From Chelydra serpentina (taxonomy: Eukaryota; Chordata; Testudines; Chelydridae), in NCBI GenBank assembly GCA_037349315.1, contig JBAIAC010000008.1, forward strand, positions 40,274,001 to 40,338,000: a stretch of DNA of 64,000 bases, read 5' to 3'. A model generated the notes under the pieces. It was not told where the DNA came from. It made no database searches and worked only from the letters and a program-made list of their open reading frames with translations. Positions 24,991-38,450 of this stretch are shown here, piece after piece. The position numbers and the translations under genes are program-made. Numbering within the stretch: position 1 is the first letter of the stretch; the number at the start of each line of letters is the position of its first letter.

Positions 24991-25829
24991 AATCATTCAA
25001 ACTGTCACCTAGTTTTTTCTTGTAAAAACAAATAAGCTATTTCTGAATGCTTGTATTTGATAACCTGCTTTGTATGAGCCTTTGATGTGAGTTTGACAGA
25101 ATCAGACAAGGTTTTCTCAAAATTTGCTGTTTCTATAAAAAAAATACCAGTGTGTTTATTTTCAGAGAACATGTATGAATCTTCATATGGAAGGGATCCA
25201 GAGGAATTCTGAAAGAGCAATATCAGAAGGAGGAGTGGGAAGAAGTTACTGAAGTTCCCATTGACACTAAACGTCTGTGCTTAATTTAAGAGTGAAGTGT
25301 TTTACTCATAGAACAATTCAAAAAGGGTGCAGCCTACCTGAAGTTTCCTTGCAAGGACAGTTGTGGAACTTCAGAGGGGTTGTGGAAGGGCAAAGGGCCT
25401 GATGAACTGAAAAGTTTTAGAGCGGTTAAAAGAGTTGGTTTTTAAGTGTGAATATAAACTGTGCAGAACAAGGGCAGGCAGGTTACACTTCTGCATAGCT
25501 CAGCTATTTAGGAAAGAAAATGACAATTACTCCGTGCTCCACTCCTGGCACCCAAACCGGAAAAGAGTTTGTTTAAATGAAATAGAGGGGAAAATCAAAC
25601 ATCATTTGCTGTTGAAAACCATCCATTTCCTGCCTCTTCACAGGGGCGAGTAGAGCTAAAGTTTTCCATGTCCTGTGCCTCGGGTTCTGCCTTCCCACAT
25701 TGTCCCTGCTGAATCGCCTTTAATTTCCATTGCCCTGACCCTGTCAGCAGAGGGGATCCCATTTGCTGCTGCTGTAGCAAGTAAGTGGTCATACGAAGTG
25801 CATTAGTGGTCCCCTCCCCCCGCCTCAGA
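24991..25829. other. CADPS2-FEZF1 intergenic start, no recognised feature
   Basis: No mobile element, exon or RNA gene recognised. Confidence 0.5.
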
Positions 25830-26380
25830 GGGTTAAAGCCCTCGCCCTGCATTTGGGGAGAGCCGCTGCTGCGCGCGCACACTTTGCCAAAGGGACCGGG
25901 GAGCTTTACTGGGCTTTAGGGTGAATTTTTCCAAATTCTGTGAAGCTGCTGCTGTTGTTTGCATCCCGTTCCTTTCCCGCACACCCCTCTGAAACTCTGC
26001 GCCCTGGAGAGAGGGAGGGAAGGGAGCGGGATAGGCAGACTCCAGTTCCCGAGTAACATGCGTCGGTCTGGAGAGAGAAGCTGCTTCCACACGGCAGCGG
26101 AGCGCTCGCTCTTCCGTGCTGTTCCGTGGCTCACAGGCTCGGAGCCGCTCAAGAACGGGACGGGGTGGGATTGGCGGCCCAGGCCTGTAGCCAGTTCCTA
26201 ACCCCAGTCCCACGGCGCCCTGGGGGAGATGTGCCAAACCCTGCGGAGCAGAGGCGCCCCTGGGGTGCGCCGCACCAAAGCGTGTTCTTAAACAGAGCGG
26301 CCCTCGCAGCCGTAGCCCTGGGGAGTACTTCGCTCCACGAGGCGCGCAAGCTTCCTCCAAGCAAAGATACCACTAGCTGC
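25830..26380. promoter_or_regulatory. CpG-rich block, putative CpG island
   Basis: High CpG density (e.g. gcagcggagcgctcgctc near 26095) starting about 0.85 kb after the CADPS2 3' end. No exon of a known protein was recognised. Overlapping open frames on both strands are compositional. It could be a promoter of a non-coding transcript or an orphan island of the FEZF1 domain. Confidence 0.5.
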
Positions 26381-29300
26381 GTGGATTTTTTAACACGGGG
26401 ATCTCTTTGCTATTTTGACCTGAAGCGCTACATCGGTGGCGTTTTACAAATGTGCCTTTTGCAGCAACGAGTCAAGCTGTGTTTTATCATAGGCTAGTTC
26501 CACATATATAATAATCTTCCGGGTCCTCTTTCTATATTATCCCCCCTCGCTCCCCGTTCAGGAACCGGCTCAATAGCTCAAAGAGCTCGGGTGTCCTGTG
26601 AAATTCGTGTTGGAAAGATCTCCTTTGCTGCATTGTTGTTAGCAGAGATGTGTGAACGCAGAGACTGCTGTAGCGCTTGCCCCTAATAACTCCTGGCTTC
26701 TCAGCAACCAGGAACAACGACACAAATCCTATAGCAAAGGCCGGGCTACATTCCAGTGGCGAACTAGAGATTCCCTGGGGTCAGCGGCACAAACCGGGCT
26801 GCTCTTAAATATCCGGAGAGATTCGTGAAAAATCTCATTCTCCAACGACACGGTAGCTGCCCTGGCCATGTTTGCAACCGTTTAATCCCAAATTTGCTCG
26901 GGACTAACGGCCAAGATGCAAGCTCTACCGGCTGGATCTGTCAGAGACGAGAGTAAATTGGCCTCCCTCGTATGTGGAGGAGGAGGAGAGAGTCGTGTGG
27001 GAAAATCTGTAGCGCCATAAGGTGTTTTTTGATCCTTTGGACAAACAATAACAAGTGCTATACGTGCACTTGAGCACTCTGTGGCCAAACTCTCTGGGAG
27101 CTGCGACTGAGCGTTTTTCTCTGATGGTCTGCCTCGGTGTCTGCAAATTGCCTTTCACGGGCTTGACAACAACTGCACGTTAGTGAATTCCTTGGCTCGC
27201 GAGGAGAGCTCCAGACCCGTACTGGGTGTTTGCCGAACTTCTTGTGTATTGATTGGCCTGCATCGCATTTTACAGCCCAGAAGAGGCGAGTTGCAAGGCA
27301 GCGGGAGAGTTCAGGGAAATCCCCAGCGTTTTGTTGGCTATTGTGGCTGTGCTGCTATTAATGAGCAGGACACAGTGGCAAGTGTTGGTCTGTGGATTTT
27401 TTTTGTTAACGGTGGGGCTATTTTGTCGTGCACCAAACTGAACAAAACAGTACACAGAGAGGGTCAGCCCTCTTCAAACCTAATCAAAAGAGGAAAGGTT
27501 ATTCCAGTGGGAACCACTCAAAACAGCGTAGCCAGAATATGCATGTGGTTTGAGGAGAGCCCAATTTCCGTGTAAACCTAACCATCCCGCCCCCTACATT
27601 GTATACAATCGGCAGAGGGGTTCCATTTCTCCGGTTTGAACAAGAGATGTCTAGTGCATAAGAAAGGAAACTGCAATCCCACACGTGTGCGGGGCTTCTA
27701 GATCCAGTTAGCGTTTGAGTAACTGGTTTCGTACGAGGGGATTTGGTCAGGGTGTTCTTGCATTTTGCAGCTACCCAAAGAGTGCAGGGTTTTCTCGAAG
27801 TACAGAATAAAAATTCAGCCTGGTAAGCAAAGAACCTGCGGCTGCTTAGAGCTAAAAGGAAATGGCAAGGGCTGGAAACCTGCAAATACGGAAGACAGGA
27901 GGGAAATCAAGGAACCGGTTCTGGAGGATTTTTGGCTAGCAACAAGTCGACCAGGGAGGTTTAAAAGCTGACTCCTTTAGCGACAGTATCCGAGGAAAAG
28001 ACACGATTTGTGTTTTCTCTTATCCCGGGGCTTAGGGTTAAAGGAGCTTAGCTTCCCTTGAAGAGTGTGTAAAACAAAAAAAGTTGAAAGGAAAAATAAC
28101 GTTATAGGTAATTAATGCAACAATCGTTTCCCACAGATTCGTTTTTCAATGTAAGTAGAAGATGGCTGGGTTCAAATGACGTTCTGTTCCTCTCCGGCGA
28201 GTCGTGATGTTGCCGAGAGAGCAGAGCCCATTAACATAGTTCCAGTTGTTAATATGCTGCTAATAAACCCTGATAAACAAAAGACGTATGAGCGCACGTG
28301 TTTTCCAGAAGGACTCCTGCTCTGTTTGCTTCCTGAATGTACGACTGCCCTTGATTAACTGTGTGGCTCTTATTAAGGGAAGGGGTGGGCACATGAATAC
28401 TGCTGGGAGCGGGGAAAGCACAGTTTCAAAAGGAGAGCAGCACAAGAAGGTAAATGAAGTGGAAAATAATAGGGTTGTTTCTCCTCGCTGTTAATACGTC
28501 TGCACTCAGTCATTTTTAATTCCTTGGGTGTTTGTTGGACTCGGGTTAATAATTGTGACATAATGTATTATATCGGCACAATGTACCCACCGGCATGGGA
28601 ATCCCTCTCTTGTTGAGTCGTCAACGCACCATTTCACTGTTACGGTTGAACTTGTTTTTTTTAATAATTCATTGAACGAGCCTGGAGGTGGTGCTTTGAG
28701 ATCTGTAGAGATGTGACCCCGCCTATGACACCCCCCCCCCCCCATATGCGTCCCTGGTGCATGGGAGTCTGCGGTATCTGAGGGATGAGGCGGGAGGGGG
28801 TACTAACCCGCTCAGCATAACAGCCTAAAACTAGAGCCTTCCGCTAGGAAAAGGTTCATCCAGGGCGTGCTTTGTCCTGATGGAGCGCCCGAGGCAGCAG
28901 TCAAGCTAATCAGGCTTGAGTAGTGTAGACAGAAGGCCAAACTCCTAATAGAAACCTTCACGAGGCCCTGAGCCACAGCTGAAGCGAAGGGGAGGGCGCC
29001 AGTCCATGCGCAAGTCTTCCTCGTTCGTTCTCCGCTGCCTTCAAGACGCCAGGCCTCTCCTCCCACACCTTCCTGAGACCCTGCTGTAGGAGGTGACACC
29101 GCTGGGAGGGGCGACTGGAGAGAGCAGATGTTGGGTTTGAGGCTGAATCGGCCCCGATGTATGTATGTGTGTAGTTGGAGCGGGGAGGAGGAGAGGGAAA
29201 ACTAACCTTTTCTTCCCCCCAATGAACTGATCTGAGACAAACTCCGTGAAGTTGCCACGTATTTCTCCTCCAGCAGGCTCCTGTGTGGGAGGGATGGAAC

Positions 29301-29854
29301 TGAGCCTACGCTGCTGAAGAGTGAGATATTCAGCAGCCTAGCCTAGCTAATCGTGCTTGAGTCTCTCAGGTGTAGAAGTAAAGAAGGTAGCGTGGATCCA
29401 GTGAGTGATCTAGATGAAGTCGTGTAGCACCCTTCCAGTGCTGAGCGTTCCGGTATATCTGTCTGCAGGCTCGGGGGAAGTTGCTGTCCTCCTGCCCCTC
29501 TGTTTTATTGTTTTGGGCACAGTGGCTTTCTTCACAGTGGATGTGAGAAGCGTTTTTCGGAGAAGGAGAGAGGGTAGAAAGTAACATTCAAAGCAGTCAT
29601 TTCGTTTAGCTGAAAAAAACATAAGATCCAACCGCTGGAAGCTGAAGTTAGAAACATTGAAACTGGAAAGTTTTGGGGTTTTTTACGGAAAGGGAAGGGG
29701 CCCTTTGGAACAGTTTATCAAGGCATGCGATAACTTCGCCATCATCTAGAGTCTTTACTTCAGATGCTTTAGTTCAATCACAAGTTCTTCTTGAACTCAC
29801 TGGTGCTTGCTTCAGGCAGGACGGGTTAATAATTCCCTCCCCTGGAGGAATCAC
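26381..29854. other. Mobile-element-poor intergenic sequence
   Basis: Unique-looking sequence. It has a C-run at about 28731-28743 and homeodomain-like AT cores, e.g. ggtaattaatgcaacaatcg near 28108. Open frames on both strands show no known domain. Confidence 0.5.
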
Positions 29855-29937
29855 CAGGTGAAATGCTATGGCTTTTTTATGCAGAAGGTCAGACTAGATG
29901 ATCATCTGTATAGTCTGGCCTTAAAATCGATGAACCC
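29855..29937 (+). mobile_element. Short CR1 3'-end fragment
   Basis: Contains aggtcagactagatgatcat and tctggccttaaaatcgatga, the CR1 3' terminus in plus orientation. It is the only clear LINE piece between 25 and 46 kb. Confidence 0.7.
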
Positions 29938-32009
29938 TAGAAGACCGTCTGAGTTTCTTAAATAACATTAAACTAAGGAGATCTCGTCATATGTTCTGCT
30001 TGGCCCCCAACACTGCCCTCCTTCAGTTTTAAGCCCAAACTCCTTATTAATGGCAAAAGAGGGCTCACTTCTGTATCAGAGATAACCTGTAACAATGATA
30101 CCGAACGGCGCTTTGAACAGAGACAACCAAATGGGCTTGTATCTGTGAAAAGGTTATCAAACCATTAACTAAAGTCAGATTGCAAAAGGTAACGGCACGC
30201 TAAGAAAGTTGTTCTCGGAACCAAAGCACCACATCCTCAGAAGGTCACAGGAGCTGTGTATTTAGCACTGGCTACAATAATAGCACTTTGGAGAAGGTGA
30301 TTTCATTTTTTAATCATCCAGATCTTTTGCTAGGAGCTGATCATTGATATGGATTACCCTCAAGTTAAGCAAAATATTGGAGTTTGTATTCAGAGATTCC
30401 AATATGGGTCAGCTATTGCTTCCATGAAACTCCTTGACCTCAGTGGGAACGGCGTCGGGCGCTGTATTTTAGTCTGCATTTTAAAATGTTCATTACAGAC
30501 GCGCAGAAATGTGTTCTGAACTCAGTGCAGAGGAAACGTATGACTTCCTGGGCCAGTCTTGAGAATTCTTTTCAGAGCTGGGTTTTTTCTCACCAGTGAA
30601 TTCCACGGAGCCTTTCTATTGATGCAGGGAAATGTTGAAATTGCACCGCAGCCAGTGACTAGTTAGCTCAACTTACTGAATGGCTCCTAAAACTTAGCCT
30701 CCGACTCTAACAGCTTCGGAGAAGCCAGGTGCTGTGTTTTGATGTGTAACAGGGAAGATCCGGCCCGAGGCCCCAGTTCAAGCGAGGAGAGCCAAGCAGG
30801 TGCCTGATTTTAACAAGTCCCCCGGTGGCCAAAAGTTGGGGTGCTGAAGTACCGCGCTGAACTGGGGCCTGAGCACACAACACAGACTAACGCTTCAGCC
30901 TTCAGAGCTCTTTTCAGAAAGGTGGAAAGAAAGTTGCCTGGCCCGGGCCCATCGCTCCCATACCGAACTGATGCTGTGCCCCCAGCTAGAATCATGGCTC
31001 CATCCCCCGTGCATCGGGGCTGAGCTCTCCTAAGACTTGTTAGGAAAGGAGCTCAAATGCAGTGGGAGAGAGGAAAGAGCTTAACAACCTGTGGGTGACT
31101 ATATCACTGACTTTAGCCCCCACCCCCCACGGCATTGCAGCAGCTTTCCGGAACATGGAGCAGTTAAGAGACACAACCACTGGGGCTGAGATCCTGCAGA
31201 GGTCCCGAAGGGTTTTCTTCACAGGCTTAACTGTGTCTAGTCCCAAGGAGCCCAGCGCGCGCTGTGGCCCAAATCACAGGTTTGACAGGCCATACACTGT
31301 GAGCATCGGAGGAACCGGGAGAGCACGTGGGATGCCTCTGCTCCCCTGGGCCCCAAAGACTTCTCTTTGTCGGGTATCATCTGTCTCCGCCGCCTGACCC
31401 GCGCAGCCAGTGCGACAGGTGGAGGGGGAATAATAGAATGGGAGCCAGATGGGCAGGTTCAGGGCTAAATCTAGGAAGGTGTAACCCGGGGGTGGGGCGC
31501 CACACACCCCCGGCCGCGTCTCAGGCAGTGAAGAAGCCGTTTGCAACTCAAGGCGGCGTGATCCTGCCCTGAGCGGCTGTTCCCTTTCACTGGCTCCACT
31601 GCAACGCTTTCAATTCCTCCCCTCCCCCATTCACAGTGAGAGGAGCCAAGGGGGCAAAGGCGGGGAAGGAAAGAGCTTGTGAGCAGCCTAAGCTGCTCGT
31701 CTCGTTCACAGCTACAGCTGGGGCGTTAGAGCCAACGCAAACAAGAAGGGAAGGTGCAGCTAGGCGGAGCCAGCCGTGCCAACGCCGGGCACCGCTCCAG
31801 GCAGGGAGGAAGGTGGGCAAGGAGCCACGCAGAGAAAGCGGGGTTTCGGAGTCACTCCGGGCCGCTGTGTCTCTATTATGTCCATTCTAGAGGAGCCTGT
31901 GCACACAGAGACTACACTTCATGCGGGGCCCGATCCGAAGCATGCCGAAGGGAATTGGGTGTCCTATTAATCACCCCCAGAGAGGGAGAGAGAAGCGTTC
32001 TGAGCACAG
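29938..32009. other. Mobile-element-poor intergenic sequence
   Basis: No repeat or exon recognised. Partly CpG-rich (30880-31900). Confidence 0.5.
30880..31900. promoter_or_regulatory. CpG-rich block in FEZF1 upstream domain
   Basis: Raised CpG content (e.g. cccagcgcgcgctgtgg near 31250; cacccccggccgcgtctc near 31505) with no repeat or coding signature. Confidence 0.4.
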
Positions 32010-32110
32010 GAGTGCAAGTTAGCGGCTCTCCCTCTGCCACCGACTCCCTTTGAGGCCTGGGACATGTCCCTTAACCTTGCTGCCTCCGTTTCCCCCACCT
32101 GTGAATGGGA
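32010..32110 (+). mobile_element. MIR-like SINE core
   Basis: Contains ggcctgggacatgtccctta, aaccttgctgcctccgtttc and cccacctgtgaatgggactc, the order of a MIR core and downstream region. Old and diverged. Confidence 0.5.
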
Positions 32111-35100
32111 CTCAGTGGACTGACCAGCTTAGGTTTGGATGATGAGCGGACAGCGTTTGGAACGGCTAGAACTCCATAGTGGTGCTTGTTTCACCTCTCA
32201 TGACGGTTGACCTGAAAAGTCCACTCCCCGTGTTTATAAACCTTATTAGAGAGAACCCCATATGTGTGCGTTACTCCTTGTACAGATAATACACCCGGAA
32301 GGGAATAGATTCCCCTTTGCCACCTGGCCTTTCTCTTGCCCTAACATGGGTGATGTTAACTCGCTCATTTACACGAAAATCCGTGACTTTTTTTTGGAAA
32401 CCGGACTTCATAACGGCCCAAGATTCGATCATTAGATGGTTATCCCAGTTAATACGCTCGACCCAGAGACGCCTTCTCAGTTTATTTCAGTACAAGACAG
32501 ACTGTTCCCGGGTGGTTTATTAATGTATTTGCCGAGACACTTAAAAACTAAACCACTTGAATTCAGAACTCAAACCCCCATTGAAACCCGGATAGAAACC
32601 TGGGCGCTTCTGTTGCAGTAGTTGAAATCGCTCGGCCCTGAGTTTGTCGATGGGAAAGGAAACAGGCATGAGAGCCTTTTGAACAGGCCTGTCGCCGGGT
32701 TAGATAACCAGCTAGCATCAGGATGTTTTAGAAGCGCCCAGCGAAAAGACGTGGGAAGAAGAGACTCTATCTGGGGCATAGAGCCCGATCCAAAGACCAC
32801 GCGGTCAAGGAGCTGTCTTTTAAGCTTTGAATCAGGCCCATCGAATAGGATCTTTAAATGTTTCCATTCTAAGTGCCCTAGGTAGGATTTGATCCCGCTC
32901 CATCAAATCAAATTCTGTAATGACAGTCCACAGCCGCATCTATAATAATCTGCCAGCGCAAACATAGCAATAAAGATAGACTACAAGATGTTTCTGACAG
33001 CTACCCGTATATAACCAACACGATTCTACGGGTGTGTGAACAATGAGCCAATTTTTTTTGGCCCAAACGAGTCTATAATACATTTGTTTAATCGAAAGTT
33101 TAACCAGCAAATAAAAAATTGCGACTCAAACAGATTTGGGGTGGAGGGTGGGAGACAACAACAGCGAATTATTTCCCAAAGACAGAAAGTTGAGACTATT
33201 TTCTGTACGTTGATGGAAATTCCCTTATGGTTCCTTGGTATCCAGAGAATTGTACTCACCAAAGAATATTTCAGATGTTCAGTATTGTAGATTGCGGCTA
33301 GCAATTTTCCTCCAACATCCACTGACAGGTTTTTTTAAAATTATGATTAGGGGCTTTTGGCTTAATTTCCCCCAAAATGAGCCCTCCTGTAACCTTCCAT
33401 CTTTCTTCCACCACCAGTGTGGTAATAATACAGCCTGAAGGGGCAGCAAACTGGGAGACTAGCACACTTTCCCCTGTCTAAATGGGTCAGTCGCCGGCTA
33501 TGGCCAAGGCACAGAATCTCCTCCCTTTTGCAGCACAGTTGAGATGTGATAGTGCTGAGAAGCAACATGGAGAAGTCAATGGGACTTGTAAGGAGAGCAG
33601 GATTTTGCTGCGGGGTTGGCTTCAGCCCGGGACAGATCTTGTAGTACCGTTTACATTTAACCCCGTGAAGCGGAGTAACAGGAAGGCACGTACTTTCTAG
33701 TAACTGGAATGCTGAACCGGACCAGCGGACAGCTTGGGAAGTAGAACTCTTGCCCTTTGCCGCAGTTAACCGTTTAGCCAAACTTTCTCCCAGTCCCACC
33801 TCCAAATACACTAGAAGAAAACAGAAGCAACGATCATTATTCCCGACGCTGCTCAGCGCACATAAAATACATGGATTGCCTGATCCAGGGAGCGTAACAC
33901 GTTCCTGCACCGGGAATTCAGCTCAGCATTTGTTGAACTGGAAAGGAACAAGCGGGAAAGTGTCATTCATAGCCCCAGCTGCTGTTGGCCCCTCCCAGCC
34001 ACTTTTACCAAGGGCCCTTTGGAGTTGATGACACCGTTGGGCCCCCACGTAGGCAGACTGATTAGATTAGATGTGATTGCTGTAGTTTATGTTCATCGCT
34101 GGTATGCTTAAACAGATCGGGTGCATGTATTACGGCGAGTTGGGAGCGCTGCTCTAGTGTCACTTGTGATTATAATGATATGCGATTAAAGGATTTATAC
34201 CTGAAAGGTTTTAATTTGCACCAGGTTGGTTGGTTGTCCTGGAGCGTCGTAGCCTGCGTGAAGTTTGCACGGGTGTAAAATAGAGCAGCAAACGCATTTG
34301 TTTGTTTTGGGTTCAGACAACTTTTTTTTTTTTTTTTGGCTGTCGGATTCACTAACAAATATAGTTTACTTTAAAATAACAATGCCATCGTCCTTGCCAT
34401 GGACTAATATATATTGCTGGGGAGAACATATAAACGACCGGGTTAAGTAGATAGTGATGCCTAAATGTCGTACGCAACAAAAAAAATCCTACATCAACAT
34501 TCCTTCAGCACATAGCGTGGATACTTCAGAAACGAACCTGCTGATTTCCAAAGGACTTTGCTGCTAACATCATATCATAACAGCTCCATTCATTATTAGA
34601 TTGGCTCATGAAGTATGTCAATGCCTAGCATTCTCACTCCGCGAGATCAGGGCAATAGGGAACAACAATTCACTACGGAACAGGAATGCAACTTAGAGTC
34701 CTGCCAAAAGGTTGTTAATAGGAGCAGTTACAACAGAACCTGTTCCAATAAAATTACATTGGGTCCCATGGCTCTGATCCTAAACCAAATCTTTTATATA
34801 AACCACTTCTCGTTTATATTTTAGAGACACAGTCATTTAAAAAAAAATAACTCTAATACATTACAACAATAACAACAACCAGGGGCTAATTTCCCTATTG
34901 AAAAAGCCATGGCAATGCCGGGTTAATTTACTCCATTGTGTCCAGGTATGTCAAATTGCACGGTGTAGAATATAAGGCGCTATTCTGAGCCGTCTGGCAG
35001 TACAACAGAGCCGTGTAGGGGATGGAGTGGCGGTTTTAGCTCTGGATTTCCTGTCTTTTGTTTGACGGCAAATCACCCCTTTAACAATGCTGGATTGTAA

Positions 35101-36839
35101 AGATGTGATCCTGGTGATTGATTGATTGACTGATTGATTAGCTAATATGAACAAAGCAGCGGCTGTAAACGAATCAAAGTGACTAAAAATAATAATCGGA
35201 CACAGAGGAAGCCGCCAGAGTCCTTCAATGAAGCAGGCAGGAGTATTGTCTGTACTCCTTGCTTCTTTCCTAGATCGCCCAGAAACATAATCCTGAATAA
35301 AACACACTAGATTCCCGTCGCCTTCTCCTCCTGTAGCTAATCTGCAGCAAGTGAAAGAAGCTTGTTGTCTTTATCCAGATCCGAGGGTGAAATGCAGCCT
35401 GTTCCTAGGGGGAATGTAAAACACGTCCAGGAGAAGATTAATACACGCAGCAGAAGGTTGGAGAAATTATGCTTTTCAATTCATTTTTTACTTAAAAACG
35501 CAATGGAATTTGTGTGCTTTATTACGAAGGAAGAAATGAAAGATTAAGGTTTAGACGGTATTTTACATCGCTGTAATCGCCTTTGGGTTCAGATTGGAGT
35601 AATCTTGCCCACGAGATGAATTCGCCCGTGGCTCGGATTTAAACGCACGTAGAGATAGGTTATGAGAATAATGCAAGTGAGCAATATCAAGAACATAGTT
35701 TAGGAGCGAATGAAATGCAAAACCGATTACGGGGAAAAAGAGAACAGCAGCTTTCCCAGAGAGGATACGACATTATTGTTCTGCACACAAACTTTTACCC
35801 TTAATTCCTCAGAAGGTTTTTAACTCTGGGGAGGTCACCCGGGGTTTGCTACTTCCCCAGGCAGAACAGACCGATTTCCCTCTCCAGGACAACCCACTCA
35901 CTCCCTGAACCTGTCTGGAGAGAAGGGCCAGAGATTGGAGAAAGAAAGGCAAAGAAATGGTGAAACACCCCAGTTAGAAGACAGCCGAAAATGCCCTTCG
36001 AAAATAGAAGCAGACAAGCCGTCACTTGACCACCGCGAATCACACAGGCAGCGTTTGAGGAATACCTCCCTTCAGCACCAGCAGTTCTGTTGGAGAGGTG
36101 CTTGTAGTTTAGCAGACCCGCCAGTCTAATGCCGCTAGAAAAGCGTGATCCTGAGTGAAATGTAAGGTCCGGGAAAGAAGCAGAAAACATCGTTATGCTG
36201 CTTTAAGAGCGTAACTAGATTTTCAGCAATTTTTGCATTCGCAAAACTCCCTTCTCTCAAACAGAAGCTGAGCCTGACAAGAGATCCGTGCCTCTGTTTA
36301 TTAATTTGGCTTGCACACAAGTTTTCCTCTATACTAGGTACAGAGGGGAAAATATCCATTCACAAATAATGAATAATCCAGATTTCCAAAGCGCCCTCTT
36401 TACCACTTTAGCATTAAGAAGGCCAGTATTATCCTGATGGACGGGCTGTAATTGCTGCTTTGGGATATTTACATTGCTCACATGACACTACATATATGTT
36501 ACTTTCCAATGCGTGTCAAAAAGTCAGTCCCCAAAAGACCAGTTAAAAGCAACCTGTTAACCTGTCAAGTGCGTGGGACTTGAAGCCTCTAAAACCACCC
36601 CGGAATAATTCCTTTCTTTCCTATCGGTTAAGAGGAAATTTGTCTAGATCAAATGTAATGTAAATTGTTCGGAAGCAGGAAACTCTGCTAGAATGGGCAC
36701 AAAACAGACCCGGGAGCTTTACACGCTAGAAAACGAAGATCTCTCAAATTGGACGACGTGACCCCCGCACAGGTTCGGGATACGCTAATCTGATTTTATT
36801 TGTGTCCCTGTCAAGCTCATTCAGGCGCAGTGTTTGCAG
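32111..36839. other. Mobile-element-free FEZF1 upstream sequence
   Basis: Non-coding by inspection. The longest open frames, e.g. 33362-33910 minus, have no recognisable domain. A TGATTGATT-rich motif cluster lies at 35109-35140. Candidate regulatory domain. Confidence 0.5.
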
Positions 36840-38450
36840 TTTCTCTGGTGCGCCTTTAAATCGGTGCCCCGCCGCTGGAGGAGTCCCTGGGCTTTCGGTG
36901 CCGCGGCAGGAAGCAGCAGGTAAGAAGAAGGCCCCGCCTATGGGAACCTGATCAGCGCTTAAAAGGCAGCAATTAAAGTCTTAACCGCGACCCATCTGCC
37001 GCGGGACCCTCTCCAGCGGCCACCCTAACCCAGGTAACCCCACCGCTCGCCCTTTGTCTGCGCCCAGCGGGAGAGTAAAGAGGAGAAACGTGGAGCTCTG
37101 CCGGGCACCCCCAAATCTGTGTCGCCCAAACCCCGGCTCCCTGAGCCCCCCGCTCCCCCTTCTTTTGGCCCAGTCCTTGCTCTCTATCCTATGCTCAGCC
37201 CCTCACTTCCCACTACTCAGCGGCCCCGGGCATCTACCCCGGCCCACCACTCACAAGCCTCACCCCCAGGACGCCGAGGCCTTGGGGCTTTTGTCCCCGC
37301 CAGAGGGGCTCTGATCCCGCGCTATGGGGAGGTTTTGCTTGCGGGGGTCGCACGCCTAGCTGTGCTCCCAGGGCAGGGGTCACAGGCTGGGGCCGTGGGA
37401 AGGGAAGAGATCCACACCCAGGAACACCCCCCAGCGCACCGGGCTCATGTTGCCCCGCTAGCTAGAAGCAAAGCTGAGCTATGAGCTCTGGATCAGTCTG
37501 TCCCTGCCCGCCCCCATGGTCCTGGGGGAGCCCACCCTCCCCACGTGAAAGATCTCGGGCCACAGCCAGCAGTGCATCCGAGGCAGGGAGACCTCCCAGT
37601 GCCAGCATCCCTACAGGGACTCGCCCTCCTACGAGGCCTGCTGGAATCGCCACCCACTTCACCTCCCGGCCCCACCGACCAAGGGCTGCCAGGGGAGAGG
37701 GGCCCTGGGTACCTGGCTCTCCAGATGTCTGCTCCACTGGGAGAGGCTGATCCACCCTTCTCTGCCCCGGAGGGGGCGGCGAATCAGCCCCTTGTCCAGC
37801 TTCTTCTCCGGGCCCCTGCAGAGTGCAGGGGAGGCCGTCGGGGCTGGGTCCGGACGGGCTGTTGTAGGGTTTCTAGCAGGGCGTTGCCCCGGCCCGGACT
37901 CCCAGGTGGGTGTAGGGCGACCTCTCCCTGCCATCCTGGCCCCATTTCGGGCGCCTCCATTGGAGCCCGCTGTAGTCTTCCCCCTTAAAAAGGTTCAGGC
38001 CTTGGTCCATCCCTCTGCGCCAGCCTCCCTGCTTCCGCGGGCCTAGAGAAGGGCTTGGGGTGGTTGGGGGGAGCTGGCATCATGGGCGGGCTATTGCTGC
38101 CCCCCCCAGCCACCCCCTTTCGCCAGCCTGAAATGCGGAGACTAGAGGGAGCCAGTATCGGGGACATCCCCAGCCGGCTGTGCCCGGGCTAGGCTCTTCC
38201 TCGCCTCCCACGTGTGTAAAACGCCCTTGTGAGCCGCCGGGCACGGAGCCGCTCACGGGGAGCATGCAACAGGCACGTCCGGGCGCTGCAAAAGGGGCGG
38301 CTGCTCGGCCACATCCAGGCCCCAGAGAGCGTCAGCCGCCCAGGAGCCGGGGGAGGGGACCTGCCCAATGCAGTGGGGACCCAGTGCACGGCAATGTCCC
38401 TGGCCAGGCGCACGTGCCGCCTGTTGCTTTGCTACCTCTAGCAGAGATTG
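36840..38450. promoter_or_regulatory. CpG-rich block upstream of FEZF1
   Basis: GC-rich with frequent CpG by eye, and no mobile elements. The many overlapping open frames here on both strands are a by-product of base composition. It probably belongs to the FEZF1 promoter/CpG-island domain. Confidence 0.55.
36855..36925 (+). promoter_or_regulatory. Candidate alternative first exon: TATA-like box plus consensus splice donor
   Basis: TTTAAAT at 36855-36861 in a GC-rich setting is followed about 60 bp later by a perfect donor CAG|GTAAGA (cut after 36919). A second TATA-like TTAAAAG (36959) and donor CAG|GTAACC (cut after 37033) follow. This could be a non-coding first exon splicing to 39656 of FEZF1. 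It is inference only. Confidence 0.3.

Noticed and set aside
25833..26360. 175-residue minus-strand open frame in the CpG block
   Set aside because: High GC lowers stop frequency and competing frames on the other strand are equally long. Compositional artefact.
33362..33910. 182-residue minus-strand open frame
   Set aside because: No recognisable domain, no splice context, unique non-coding-looking sequence.
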